43,558 nt of DNA, taken from NCBI GenBank assembly GCA_032718475.1, contig JAUCBJ010004574.1, positions 1 to 43,558 of the forward strand, written 5' to 3'. This stretch comes from Nemertoderma westbladi (taxonomy: Eukaryota > Xenacoelomorpha > Nemertodermatida > Nemertodermatidae). The notes below the pieces were generated by a model that worked only from the letters and a program-made list of their open reading frames with translations, ran no database searches and was not told the DNA's origin. A program made the translations under genes and the position numbers. Numbering within the stretch: the stretch's first letter is position 1; the number at the start of each line of letters is the position of its first letter. Below are positions 30,349 to 39,539 of the stretch, piece after piece.

Positions 30349-31650
30349 ATGGTCAAAATGGTGCACAAAAAGGAATCTTCACTTGCTGGCCTGTTGTACC
30401 CATCATATCGCGATGAAATATTGAAATCTCCATTTAATTGGTTGAAAAGTAAAAGACAAATTGACATTGTTTTCCCACTGTGGCGAGTCCACAATTCCCT
30501 ATACGATTTAACTGGCTTTATAAACAAACATCCCGGTGGCTCGGAGTGGATCACATTAACTCAAGGAACCGACATCACCGAGGCATTTGAGAGTTCCCAT
30601 CTGAATGTGAGTTTAGTTAAACGAACACTCCAACAATTCTTCGTAAAGGAGGCTACCTTCCCACGAAATTCACCCTATACATTCAAGGAAGATGGTTTCT
30701 ATGAAGTTCTTAAAAGTCGAGTAGTCAATGTATTAAAAAATCATCCCAAGGGTCCGTCTACTAAACTGCTTATCATACAAGACTCTCTTGCCATCCTATA
30801 TATTCTAACAGCATTTTGTGCCACATATTTTGTTAATGCACCAATGTCACTTCTTGCAGGGGCGATTCTCGCTTTAGTAATGAATTGCGCGCATAATTTT
30901 TTCCATCAACGAGATTCTTGGCGAATGTACTATTTTGATTTGGGTTTCTTCTCTTCAACGGAATGGCGGATAACCCACGCCCTGAGTCACCACCTTTACC
31001 CAAACACGGTTATGGATTACGAAGTTTCCATGTTAGAGCCATTCGCTGAGACTCTACCACTTCCCAAAAAGGTGTTTGTGGTTCGGTACGGAATTGCATT
31101 CGCTTTAGCTTTGCCTCCATCAATATTTCTTGAGCTTATAAAACGCATTCATCGCATCTTCACTGGGAATCAGACCCTGTGTTTATGTAACACCTTCCCT
31201 ATAATACATTTAATTGTATCGATAATAGTCAGTGGAGATGGCATTATCGGATTATACATTTGGGCTTTAATACATGCAACAAATGGTGTGGTTTTTGCCC
31301 TTTTAGGATTATCAGCGGCTCATCACCATCCCCAACTTTTTCACGACGGCGATTCAATTGATGCCAATGAGTGGGCTATTTGCCAAATATCCGCGGTGGC
31401 TGACAGATTCGAGGTGCTGGGAAGTTTGTTTCTTAACGCGATATCTTTTGGCGACCATACGCTGCACCATATGTTCCCGACAGTAGATATTTCCCTACTG
31501 CCGCTGTTGTACCCGGAGTTCGCAAGAACCTGCGACGAATTTGGAGTTAAATACGAAATGAGAACGTGGTGGTCCATGGCGAAAGGATTCCTTCAATCGA
31601 TGGCTAGAAGTGAGACCCAGGAAGTTAAAATGTTTGTGAATCATAACTGA
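30349..31650 (+). CDS. Cytochrome b5-related fatty acid desaturase-like protein, intronless
   Basis: 433 codons. An N-terminal cytochrome b5 domain has the heme-binding HPGG at 61-64 and a second likely ligand His84. A membrane desaturase domain follows, with hydrophobic segments near 146-180, 243-262 and 283-320. Histidine boxes are HNFFH (182-186), HALSHH (210-215) and HTLHH (370-374), plus HHH at 325-327. These bind the di-iron centre that, in the family, takes electrons from cytochrome b5 to desaturate acyl chains in the ER. The overall look is closest to insect 'cytochrome b5-related' proteins rather than classical front-end desaturases; substrate unknown. Start ATG 30349 or in-frame ATG 30358 (better context, aaaATGg). 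Lack of introns is notable. Confidence 0.9.
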   Translation: MVKMVHKKESSLAGLLYPSYRDEILKSPFNWLKSKRQIDIVFPLWRVHNSLYDLTGFINKHPGGSEWITLTQGTDITEAFESSHLNVSLVKRTLQQFFVKEATFPRNSPYTFKEDGFYEVLKSRVVNVLKNHPKGPSTKLLIIQDSLAILYILTAFCATYFVNAPMSLLAGAILALVMNCAHNFFHQRDSWRMYYFDLGFFSSTEWRITHALSHHLYPNTVMDYEVSMLEPFAETLPLPKKVFVVRYGIAFALALPPSIFLELIKRIHRIFTGNQTLCLCNTFPIIHLIVSIIVSGDGIIGLYIWALIHATNGVVFALLGLSAAHHHPQLFHDGDSIDANEWAICQISAVADRFEVLGSLFLNAISFGDHTLHHMFPTVDISLLPLLYPEFARTCDEFGVKYEMRTWWSMAKGFLQSMARSETQEVKMFVNHN

Positions 31651-31694
31651 ATGACTTGTATTACCAGCAAGGCCGATAAAATACAAAAAGACTA

Positions 31695-31700
31695 AATAAA
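31695..31700 (+). terminator. Polyadenylation signal AATAAA of the desaturase gene
   Basis: AATAAA lies 45 bp after the stop codon, on the coding strand. Confidence 0.7.
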
Positions 31701-32471
31701 ATCTATTTTACCAATTAATATAATCATTTTCGTTACAACATTTACTATCATTAGAATGTTAAGGAATCAATTCCAGAATTTTTTGTCTTGAGATTATAAA
31801 TATTGTGATAATTATATGAATAATAAATTGATGGCTTTCAACACCGTAACTGCGCACCTACACACTTCTATTTCCCAGCACCCAGTTGGGTGCGTATGTA
31901 CTCTCTCTGACACATCAGCCAGGCCTATATACTATATATAGTAAATAAATAATTAAACAACCGTGACTTTACCAAGGGAATAATATACTTATACAAATAT
32001 AAAACGGAACTTGGGGTCTTAACCCTGTGAAATCAATGAAAAACACATAAAAAAAGAACAAAAATGAGCGAGACAAATGTATAATGGGGAACTCGTCCCA
32101 TCATATACTTTAGGGCCTGGGCCCAACAGTGATCTTTACCACCTACTAATCTGCCCCTCCCATCTAATTCTCTAAGCTTATCCCAGTGGGCCTAATAATA
32201 ATAAATTAATATTTTATCGTGGATGAACATTTTATCGTACCTTTTTTTAATGCTATTTTACTCTGCTTAACATATTTTTAAATGCCTTCTTGGCGCGCTT
32301 CCTTTGTTCGTAATTATATTAATTAATTATTATACAATAATTTTTCTACTTTAATTGGCGGGAACGCGATTTCTAGTTTATTTATGGTAATTCATATCGG
32401 CAAATACTTACAACCCTCTAAAAAAACGTTTTGGTCCAACGAATCCAAAACACATACTAAATAATATACAA
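31701..32471. other. Intergenic, no gene seen
   Basis: AT-rich sequence; nothing recognised before the solo LTR. Confidence 0.55.
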
Positions 32472-32476
32472 TGTAC

Positions 32477-33092
32477 TGTGACGGGATCCAACGGAGTTGA
32501 CAGTATCAGATCCCGAACGGCGTGTGTATTATACGCGTCGCCGCGTCCGTGGGCTGTACAGTATATTAGGCCGAAGGCCGTTCAAAATAACTGAGTTTTA
32601 TTGTCAGTGTTTATAATCACAGTATTTGATAATAGCACAGTCTGAATATAATAGTACGGTAGTGGCGACGGTTAAAACTGCTCCGGTCTCACAACTGCAT
32701 AGGAACCAACTGATCTAGTTATCAATAACTACAATGGTTATATTATCATTGACACATACTAAAGTACCTCTACACTACCGAGTGGCCTGAGTATCCAATA
32801 GATGCGCTCTAATCACTCCCAATGTGCTTTCCCACCCACCATTGGCTTAACCTGATTAATTGTCACCTCGCCACTCCCTGTTACCACTGTCCCTGCGTGC
32901 TAGCCTTACTAGCCTGTTTGTCCCTCTGAGGTGGTTTGACCTCTCAACTCTCCCTGTGGCTTGCGGCGTGTATCGCCTTAGTTGGTTGTAAAGTGACATT
33001 ATTATTGGTAATGTCACCTCGCCAACTATAATTGGTAAAATGCCACTAATCCCATTTTCGGTGGGTAGTGCAGGGAATTGAATCCGCTTACA
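32477..33092 (-). mobile_element. Solo LTR (616 bp) with TGTAC target duplication
   Basis: The segment runs TGTGACGGGATCC...AATCCGCTTACA, with TGTAC directly on each side (32472-32476 and 33093-33097). On the minus strand an AATAAA (caataaaactcag) lies about 125 bp from the LTR end, as in U3-R-U5 layouts, and the final bases are CCCGTCACA. No internal element sequence adjoins it, so it is a recombination product. It is a different family from the gypsy A and B LTRs. Confidence 0.8.
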
Positions 33093-33097
33093 TGTAC

Positions 33098-33362
33098 GTT
33101 GATCGCTTATTTAACTTGATTTGGTTTGTACTACAGTATTTATTGATTTCCACAATTTTCTATTGGCCCAAATTCTGCACCCCAACGAAAAATAATAAAA
33201 TTTGAAAATGTAAGTTCCTTTGAAATCAATTCCATATCTCGACTTGTATAACGCAAAGAATCTGGTCTAAAAATCAGGTCTAATTTGTTCTAAAACCAAA
33301 TATTGCACTAATAAATTTGTATTTTTTTAGTTCTTTTATAAAAAACAACAACATATAGTAAT
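33098..33362. other. AT-rich spacer
   Basis: No feature recognised. Confidence 0.5.
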
Positions 33363-33558
33363 CCATATATATGTTATAGTACAGTATGATAATGCTCTCC
33401 ATAGCGAAAAATATCAACCGCTTCTATTGGGGCTCGAACCCGGTACCAAATTTTCAAACTTATGGTTATCATCAGCCGAGTGTGCGTCCTAAGACCACTG
33501 AGCTACCAGGGCGGTAGAAGATTTATTCGCTATGGAGTGGGCTATCATATATAGGCCT
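33363..33558. mobile_element. Small inverted-repeat element enclosing a tRNA-like sequence
   Basis: The left end (atgataatgctctccatagcgaa) is imperfectly inverted at the right end (ttcgctatggagtgggctatcat, near 33527-33550). The tRNA-like segment lies between. Bases 33365-33418 are repeated exactly as a direct copy at 33735-33788. Confidence 0.6.
33424..33516 (-). tRNA. tRNA-like sequence (pseudogene or SINE head)
   Basis: On the minus strand, TGGTAGCTCAGTGGT matches an A box/D arm and GGGTTCGAGCCCC matches a B box/T arm. The middle reads cggctgatgataacc, reminiscent of an Ile-type anticodon arm (ctgataac), but the stems do not pair well and the spacing is too long. No CCA end is encoded. 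Either a decayed tRNA gene or a tRNA-derived SINE. Confidence 0.55.
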
Positions 33559-33734
33559 TTTACAGTCACTCATAGGAAAGTACAACGTTATTCCCGTGCT
33601 CTGCCAGAAATGGCAACCATGCCTCAAAGAATAACTATTATACAGTGTTGTAGAAACCACTGTAACCCCGTATGCCGGCCATGCGTGTTAATTAATTATA
33701 AATGAATTGTTGTGGGGTGGGTGACGTCGAATAA

Positions 33735-33788
33735 ATATATATGTTATAGTACAGTATGATAATGCTCTCCATAGCGAAAAATATCAAC
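33735..33788. repeat. 54-bp exact direct repeat of 33365-33418
   Basis: The same bases from atatatgttatag to atatcaac occur twice, 370 bp apart. The second copy has no tRNA-like body attached. Confidence 0.9.
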
Positions 33789-34129
33789 AATATATGAAAT
33801 GCTAACCTTTTTTTGAACACTGCATGTTTCTACCTAACTAAAATATAGGAGCAAAAATGTGGTTTTATTTAATTCAGTCCAAATCCCATATAAAGTCAGT
33901 TATGTAAGAATACTGTATAATAATATAGTAGAAGATGAGTAATCCAACCCGACTTTATAGTCCTAATTATGTCATTAATTACTCATTACAGTTGGTGCTA
34001 ACCATACCATGATGTAATCGTATTTATAAACCATATTTATTTTAAAAAAGTTTCATATTAGTCGTTTGTTTAAGATAATAAATACAACGGAAAGGTCTTA
34101 CATAATGAAATGATATCCATAATATAAAT

Positions 34130-34215
34130 ATATAACACATATAACATATATTATATATAACATAATATATATATATTATATATAATATATTATATTATAT
34201 AACATATAACTAACT
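34130..34215. repeat. AT-rich simple sequence
   Basis: Runs of tatata and taacat units with no other content. It lies within the 33.8-34.35 kb stretch, which holds no gene apart from the probable 3' UTR of the PDZ gene. Confidence 0.8.
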
Positions 34216-34349
34216 GCTAATATTATTATTAAAACAGAAACTTATAAAAAAAAACTAAAAATTATAAATATACAATTATACCGGGACAGTATTTTACAGT
34301 TCACTTTCACATCTTATATCAACTATCAAGTAAAAATATTTGGAAAAGG

Positions 34350-34454
34350 TTAGCTAACTTTCCGTCGCAGAACTAGAGTTACATTTTCTGATGCATTGCG
34401 CAGAAGTTGGAGTATTTCTTCGTGCGTCATGGCGGCCACACTATGGCCACCAAC
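34350..34454 (-). CDS. PDZ gene terminal exon
   Basis: 34 codons and TAA; acceptor atttcacag. Contains MTHEEILQLLRN, the helix lining the PDZ peptide groove. A possible AATAAA on this strand lies near 34036-34042. Confidence 0.85.
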   Translation of the reverse strand, partial: VGGHSVAAMTHEEILQLLRNASENVTLVLRRKVS

Positions 34455-37400
34455 CTGTGAAATGGAATAATCAGAGATTAAATCTTAGTAATTTCGAATT
34501 AAATTTTTTATCTAAACGCAAATATAATAAGGTTTTATTTGGCCGCTAGGCGGCTACGGATTACACACTAAGTCCGACGAATTATTTTCAGTGCAATACC
34601 CCTAGACTACAAGCCAGGTCCCCAAGTAAACTGGTAACTGCTACTCTACTGTATTATTTACGCATTAGGGCACAGAAACTGACGGATTCTTCGCGAATAT
34701 CGCAAACGTCGTTAAATTTGGGAATTTTTAGCAAACGTCGCGTTTTTTCAAGAAAAATGTTCTACATTTTTTTTGTAAATGTTCTAGAATTTTCGTAGAT
34801 ATTTTTGTAGTAGCTAGTTTTTTTTTACTAGTTTGAAAAAAAATCAATATTGTTTTTTAGTTTTTTTCTTTATATTAGTGAATGTTCTAGAACCTTAGTC
34901 GATTTTTTTGTGATAGCTAGTATATTTTACTAGCAAGTATTTTCTGAAAATTATTTTGGTCATTAATAGGTCAGGTCAGGTATTCTAGGTCATTGATCAA
35001 GAAAACTTGCCACCTCCATGCAGCATAAAGGAGGTGCTACCTTTAGCTGCATAGACGCTCTTACTAGGGCAAATCTGGTCCTGTAACTAGGACCCCCTTC
35101 GTTCTGGGATAAGGACGCCCTTGGTCCTGGATTAAGGACCCATATACTTGGCTGCAGGGGTATATGGCCTGGCCCGGCAGATGGTGATCTACCAATGGCT
35201 GGTGAGGAGTAGAGTGTTCTCATGTCCACTCTGAGTGCACTTCACTGCGACCTGCACCTGTCAGCAGGGGTACAGGGCATGACCCAGCAGATGAGCTGCA
35301 CAGCCAATGGTGGGTCATGTGCGCGAGAGTAGATATGGGTGATGGGCCTCATATCTGACTCCACTGCGACACCCACCCTGCGGAATGGCAAACCAGGGTG
35401 TGGTATTTGCCCCGAGAGCTGACTCGGTAAAAAAGCACCCCCCAACCCCCACTATGGATTACATTAGTAATGCGGAGGTCCAGCCACTAGAGGCCAGTGG
35501 AATGACTGGATACAGACGTCAGTCCACACAGGCCTCACAGGCCTCACAGGCGTCAGTTATCTCCTGACCGGCTGCCTGTCTCACCCCCTACTGGAGAGAG
35601 AGCAGCCAACAATTCTTTGAGTCCCTTTCCTGATGACCTTTCTGGCCCAAACCCTGGGTCACCGGGGAGGCCAGATTGTGAGGGGGAGAGGGATTCTGGA
35701 GTTGGAGGCTACTCTCATGTTCCACCCCGACCAACGAAGCCATTGGTGAATCTGAGGCAAGTCACTAGACTAGCCTCAGTAAACACCCTAACACTCGGGT
35801 CCCCAATGCGACAAGGTGAGCTGACTGCCTTGGCAGATAAGCTTTCTCTTAGTGCAGTGGGTGTTCAAGAGCACCGAATGCAGACTGGACAGACTGATGA
35901 GGTTCTGATTAAGGACATGGGGGGCGGTTGGCGACTCGCCCTCGCTTCAGCAGATGATAGTGGCAATGGTGGAATTGGTCTATTGATGAATCCAACTGCA
36001 CATGCAGCATTGGACAAAATAAACCAAATCTCTAACCGCATCATCCGTTGCCACTTCTCATGTTCTGGAAGACTGGCTAAGAAGTTTCCTAAGGTGGTTC
36101 TGATTGTGTGCTACTCTCCAACTAGTGTTGCCCCTGTAGAGGAGGTAGAAATTTTCTACCAGAATCTACAAGCAGCTACTGATGGAGTGGATCAGCATGC
36201 ATTCTTAACATTCCTGGGAGACTTTAATGCAAGTCTGCATCAATCGCCCACATCGCCCTGGGTCTATAGCAATAGTGTTAACCGAAATTCCGTCCATCTT
36301 CAGGATTTTATCTCTGGAAATGGATTGTTTTCGGCTGGAACCCCGTTCAAGAAGCGAACTGGAAAGCTATGGACTCATAGTGGACCCAGTGGTCACAAGT
36401 CCCAGATAGACCATATCCTGTTTCATAGGAAATACAGGAGCTCTATACAAGACTGTAATGCATTTACACTACGACCCTTCTCCAGTGATCACCGCCTTAT
36501 TGTGGCCAAGGTAAGACTTCGTCTACGTGCTAGCAGAACAACGAAATCTGCCTTGCCGCGGCATGACTGGTCCTCTCTGTTGCAACAGCCAAGTGTGAGA
36601 TCCAGCTTCACACTACATCTGAGCAACAGGTATGAGGCTCTTGCCTCTGAGGCGGCAGATCACTGTGAGGGCTATACTGCCTTCACAGAGGCAGTTAAGT
36701 TAGCAGCTGCAGAAACAGTTCTTGTATACCCTCGAAACAGGAAACGGGCCCCCTGGACTGACAACAAAATTCAGAAGTGCCGAAATGACCTCTACAAGGC
36801 ACAGAAAGAGAACGACTCAAACAGACTACAGCGGTCAAGAATGAAGATAAGGCTGCATCTAGGTCCCTGAACAGGCAGTACTCTGTTAATTTACAGGAGC
36901 TAATAAACCAACAGGTTGATGCCATCAATGATGCTGACGACAGTAGGCAATCATCCCAGGCATGGAGATCGATCAACTTGCTTGCTGGTCGAAAAAGCCA
37001 ACCAACCACCAAGGTTAAGGCTGAATCACTAGCCGATCGCCTCAATGGTTGGAAGGCCCACTTTGAAAAGCTCCTCAATAATGACAGGGTATTGCCTGGT
37101 AACTTTATAGAAGTAAAAGTGTCTGAGTCTGTACTCCCAGATATTCCCATTGGTGATATCTCCTTTGCAGAAGTGAAGGCTGCTGCAAAGAGGATTAAGA
37201 CCAATCGTGCCAGTGGAGTAGATGGTGTTCCCCCTGAGGTCTTTAAAATACCTGAGTGTTTAAAGCTCATCTATCCCATCCTAGTAGACATGTACCGTAC
37301 AAAAAGAGTCCCACAAGAAATGAAAACAAATAAGTTGGTGCCAGTTCCCAAGAAGGGCAACCTAACACTCTATGGTTCTTTTCGGGGAATCTCATTGATC

Positions 37401-39536
37401 TCGATTGCTGCAAAGCTATACAATAGAATTCTATTAAATCGCATCAGGGATCCCATTGAGAGACTGCTGCTCCGTGGAAATCAGAATGGGTTCTGTAAAG
37501 GATGGAGTGAAAGGGAAGGAAAGGGTGGGACCATGGAGCCCATTTTGGCACTTAGAAGGATAATTGAAGAGTTATCAAAAAAGAAAGACAGTCATCTGGC
37601 TGTTACCTTTGTTGACTTCTTCAAGGCCTTTGATTCAGTCTCTCGCTCACGTATGTTCAGCTTACTTTCATTATATGGGATTCCTGATGAAATTATTGCA
37701 GCAATCAGATCAGTATACGATGGTTCGACAACATTTGTGTCTACTGTTGACGGTGACACAGAACCATTTGAAGTGTTATGGGGCGTCCTCCAGGGAGACA
37801 CACTTGCACCATTCTTGTTCATAATTGTTGTTGACTATGTTCTACGCATGTCCTTAGATCATCATAATGATGATGGGGTGATGATAACTCCACCTACTGG
37901 CTCCAGAAGTCGAGGAAATCCTGCCAAGTACCTAACTGATCTAGACTTTGCTGATGACTTAGGAGTACTCTCAGAATCACTAGAGGGAGCCCAACGGCTC
38001 CTCAGCTCATTAGAATATGCTGCTTCTAGTGTTGGTCTTTTTATTAACTCCAGAAAGACCAACATTTTGACAGTTAACTTTGAAAGTCCTCAGCAAGTCT
38101 CTGATCGGATGAGCATAAGCTCAAAAGATGGTATGCTTGAGCATGTGGATGACTTCTGTTACCTGGGATCATGGATCCGGAAGTCAGGACCTTCGAATAC
38201 GTAAGTGAAAGGCATGGGCAGCCTTGAATAGGCTTTCCAGGATTTGGAAGTCACCGAGAATTAATCGGAAACTTAAGGTCCGGTTATTTAGAGCAGCAGT
38301 AGTTCCAGTACTCCTCTATGGGAGTCCATGAGGGCTCTAACTGCTGAGGACACCAAATCTCTGGATGGCACATTCACAAGAATGCTACGCCGGGTTCATT
38401 GTGTCAAGTTCAATGCACACATCTCCATCCAGACACTATATAACATTGGAGGTATCTCATTGGTTCCCCCAAGCTTGACACTAGAACAAAATCGCCTCCG
38501 CTTTGAGGGAAATTGCTTTCGCCGTGAGGACCAGCCAGTGCATAATCTTGTACTTTGGCAGCCTCATGGAGTGAATAAGCATGGTGGACAGCCCATGACT
38601 TTCTTGGGACGCATCTTAAAGGACACTGGCCTTGAAGATGCGGTTGTTGTGGCGGTGCAATTTTGTCGATAAGCCGGCACAGCATTCTAAAAAATGCAGC
38701 TGCAATGTAGCATGCCGTTCCTAGTAGTTGGTCATTAATATATTCTGCAACAGTTTAATCCTAAAATATCCATGTTTTCACATTTTTTTCTATTTTCAAA
38801 AAATACTATCTAGCAAAATAACATTAGCTATCATAAAAACATATCTACTAATGTTCTAGAACATCACCAATACCAAAAAAACATAAAAAACACAATAAAA
38901 TTGCTGTCGACAGGGCGATTTAGGAACCCTTTTGTTTAGGAAGTGCTCGGGTTTTCGTAACAAAAAATTCACAAAGTTTGCGAAATTCGCGAAGAATACG
39001 TCAGTTTCTGTACCCTACTGCCCTACTCCATTTAAGGGGACAAAATTTGGTAACATAATGTTAATGAACTTACTGAAATTAATTTATCGTCTGTCTGGAG
39101 CCGGCCTGGCTGTTGTAGATACTTGATGATTTTATTGTCAACCTTCTGAATATGAGGGCCTCTTTCGGTATCAACTCCACCACTGACTGTAAAACCAAAA
39201 CCATTGGAGCCACGATGTAGTCTAACATTGAACTCCTGAAACAGACATTTACCTAGAGATGCATGTCACGGTCGTTAAGTAGGCCTAATGACTGCAGTGC
39301 TGTACCGCCGGGTGTTTTATTGGGGTGCTAAACTTTCATTATTCAATTACCACTAGGTCTTTGGTCGATTTTCAGAATAAATCGATTCTATGCCTCGTGG
39401 GTGTGGATTTTGCTTAAACAAATTTCCCATATATTTTTCATGCTCTTACCTTTTCATTAGGCTGACAGGTTTCACTATGAGTGGCCCTTATGTTCTTAGC
39501 AACTTTCTTTTTTGGTGGAAGTGCCATCAGTGTCAA
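34350..39536 (-). CDS. Small single-PDZ-domain protein, three exons
   Basis: Minus-strand exons 39536-39450, 39235-39074 and 34454-34350 join in phase 0 at both junctions, all with GT/AG borders. The likely start is the ATG at 39527 (MALPPKKKVAKNIRATHSE), giving about 114 residues. A complete PDZ domain follows: EFNVRLHRGSNGFGFTVSGG with the GFGF carboxylate-binding loop, RGPHIQKV, GRLQTDDKLIS, then VGGHSVAAMTHEEILQLLRN and VTLVLRRK, ending KVS. PDZ domains bind C-terminal peptides of partner proteins. The PDZ-only architecture recalls small scaffold or competitor proteins such as TAX1BP3 or SYNJ2BP, but orthology is not claimed. The first visible exon opens at an acceptor, so a 5' UTR exon (or more coding) lies upstream. 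The 4.6-kb last intron carries a MITE split by a LINE. Confidence 0.85.
35150..35385 (+). repeat. LINE 5' UTR monomers
   Basis: Two diverged units of about 110 bp, near 35155-35260 and 35265-35378. Both run gcaggggta...ggc, cccagcagatg-like, caatgg, gagagtag-like and cactgcgac. Confidence 0.7.
35617..36870 (+). pseudogene. LINE apurinic/apyrimidinic-like endonuclease domain
   Basis: The frame carries VGVQEHRM (catalytic Glu region), VLIVCYSPTS, FLGDFNASLHQ (GDFN motif), KSQIDHILFHRK and FSSDHRLIVAKV (SDH motif). These are the exonuclease-endonuclease-phosphatase signatures used for target nicking. Coding actually changes frame near 36840, where sequence leading to the RT begins. The start codon at 35617 is a guess; an upstream frame at 35385-35567 is separate. 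Confidence 0.85.
36845..38204 (+). pseudogene. LINE reverse transcriptase domain
   Basis: In order: RIKTNRASGVDGVPPEVFK, VPVPKKGNLTLYGSFRGISL, FVDFFKAFDSV (motif A), WGVLQGDTLAPFLF (motif B), LDFADDLGVLS (motif C with FADD at 37947-37958) and LFINSRKTN. The catalytic residues are present. The frame ends at 38204 within GSWIRKSG and has lost phase with the C-terminal part. Confidence 0.9.
38205..38672 (+). pseudogene. LINE C-terminal region, broken
   Basis: Sequence past the RT reads KAWAALNRLSRIW..PRINRKLKVRLFRAAVVPVLLYG after an in-frame TGA. A shifted frame then gives LTAEDTKSLDGTFTRMLRRVH, LEQNRLRFEGNCFRRED and LVLWQPHG. This resembles the C-terminus of the second LINE at 42.7-43.3 kb. 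Confidence 0.8.
39074..39235 (-). CDS. PDZ gene exon: first two thirds of the PDZ domain
   Basis: 54 codons, acceptor ctgtttcag, donor gtaagt. Contains GFGFTVSGG and ends TDDKLIS. Confidence 0.85.
39450..39536 (-). CDS. PDZ gene exon with probable start codon
   Basis: 29 codons, acceptor ctgtttttag, donor gtaaga. The ATG is at codon 4 (39527). A basic PPKKK stretch follows. Confidence 0.75.
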
Positions 39537-39539
39537 CTA

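Larger units (their letters stand above)
34969..38727 (+). mobile_element. Full-length RTE-like LINE with 13-bp target duplication
   Basis: TTGGTCATTAATA occurs at 34956-34968 and 38728-38740. The 5' UTR contains two related monomers of about 110 bp. An endonuclease frame and an RT frame follow, and the 3' end is a short (TAG)n instead of poly-A. Size (3.76 kb), a single EN-RT protein and the microsatellite tail fit the RTE group. At least three breaks disable it. Confidence 0.88.
34668..39015. mobile_element. TA-flanked inverted-repeat MITE in the PDZ intron, split by a LINE
   Basis: The ends read GGGCACAGAAACTGACG and, inverted, GGGTACAGAAACTGACG, with TA outside (34666-34667 and 39016-39017). 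Inverted similarity continues inward across most of each half (attcttcgcgaat...; gttctagaac; gatagcta). Without the LINE it would be about 590 bp. No transposase. Confidence 0.8.

Noticed and set aside
36695-37270. 191-residue minus-strand frame opposite the LINE
   Set aside because: It overlaps the endonuclease/RT coding on the other strand and has no recognisable motif.
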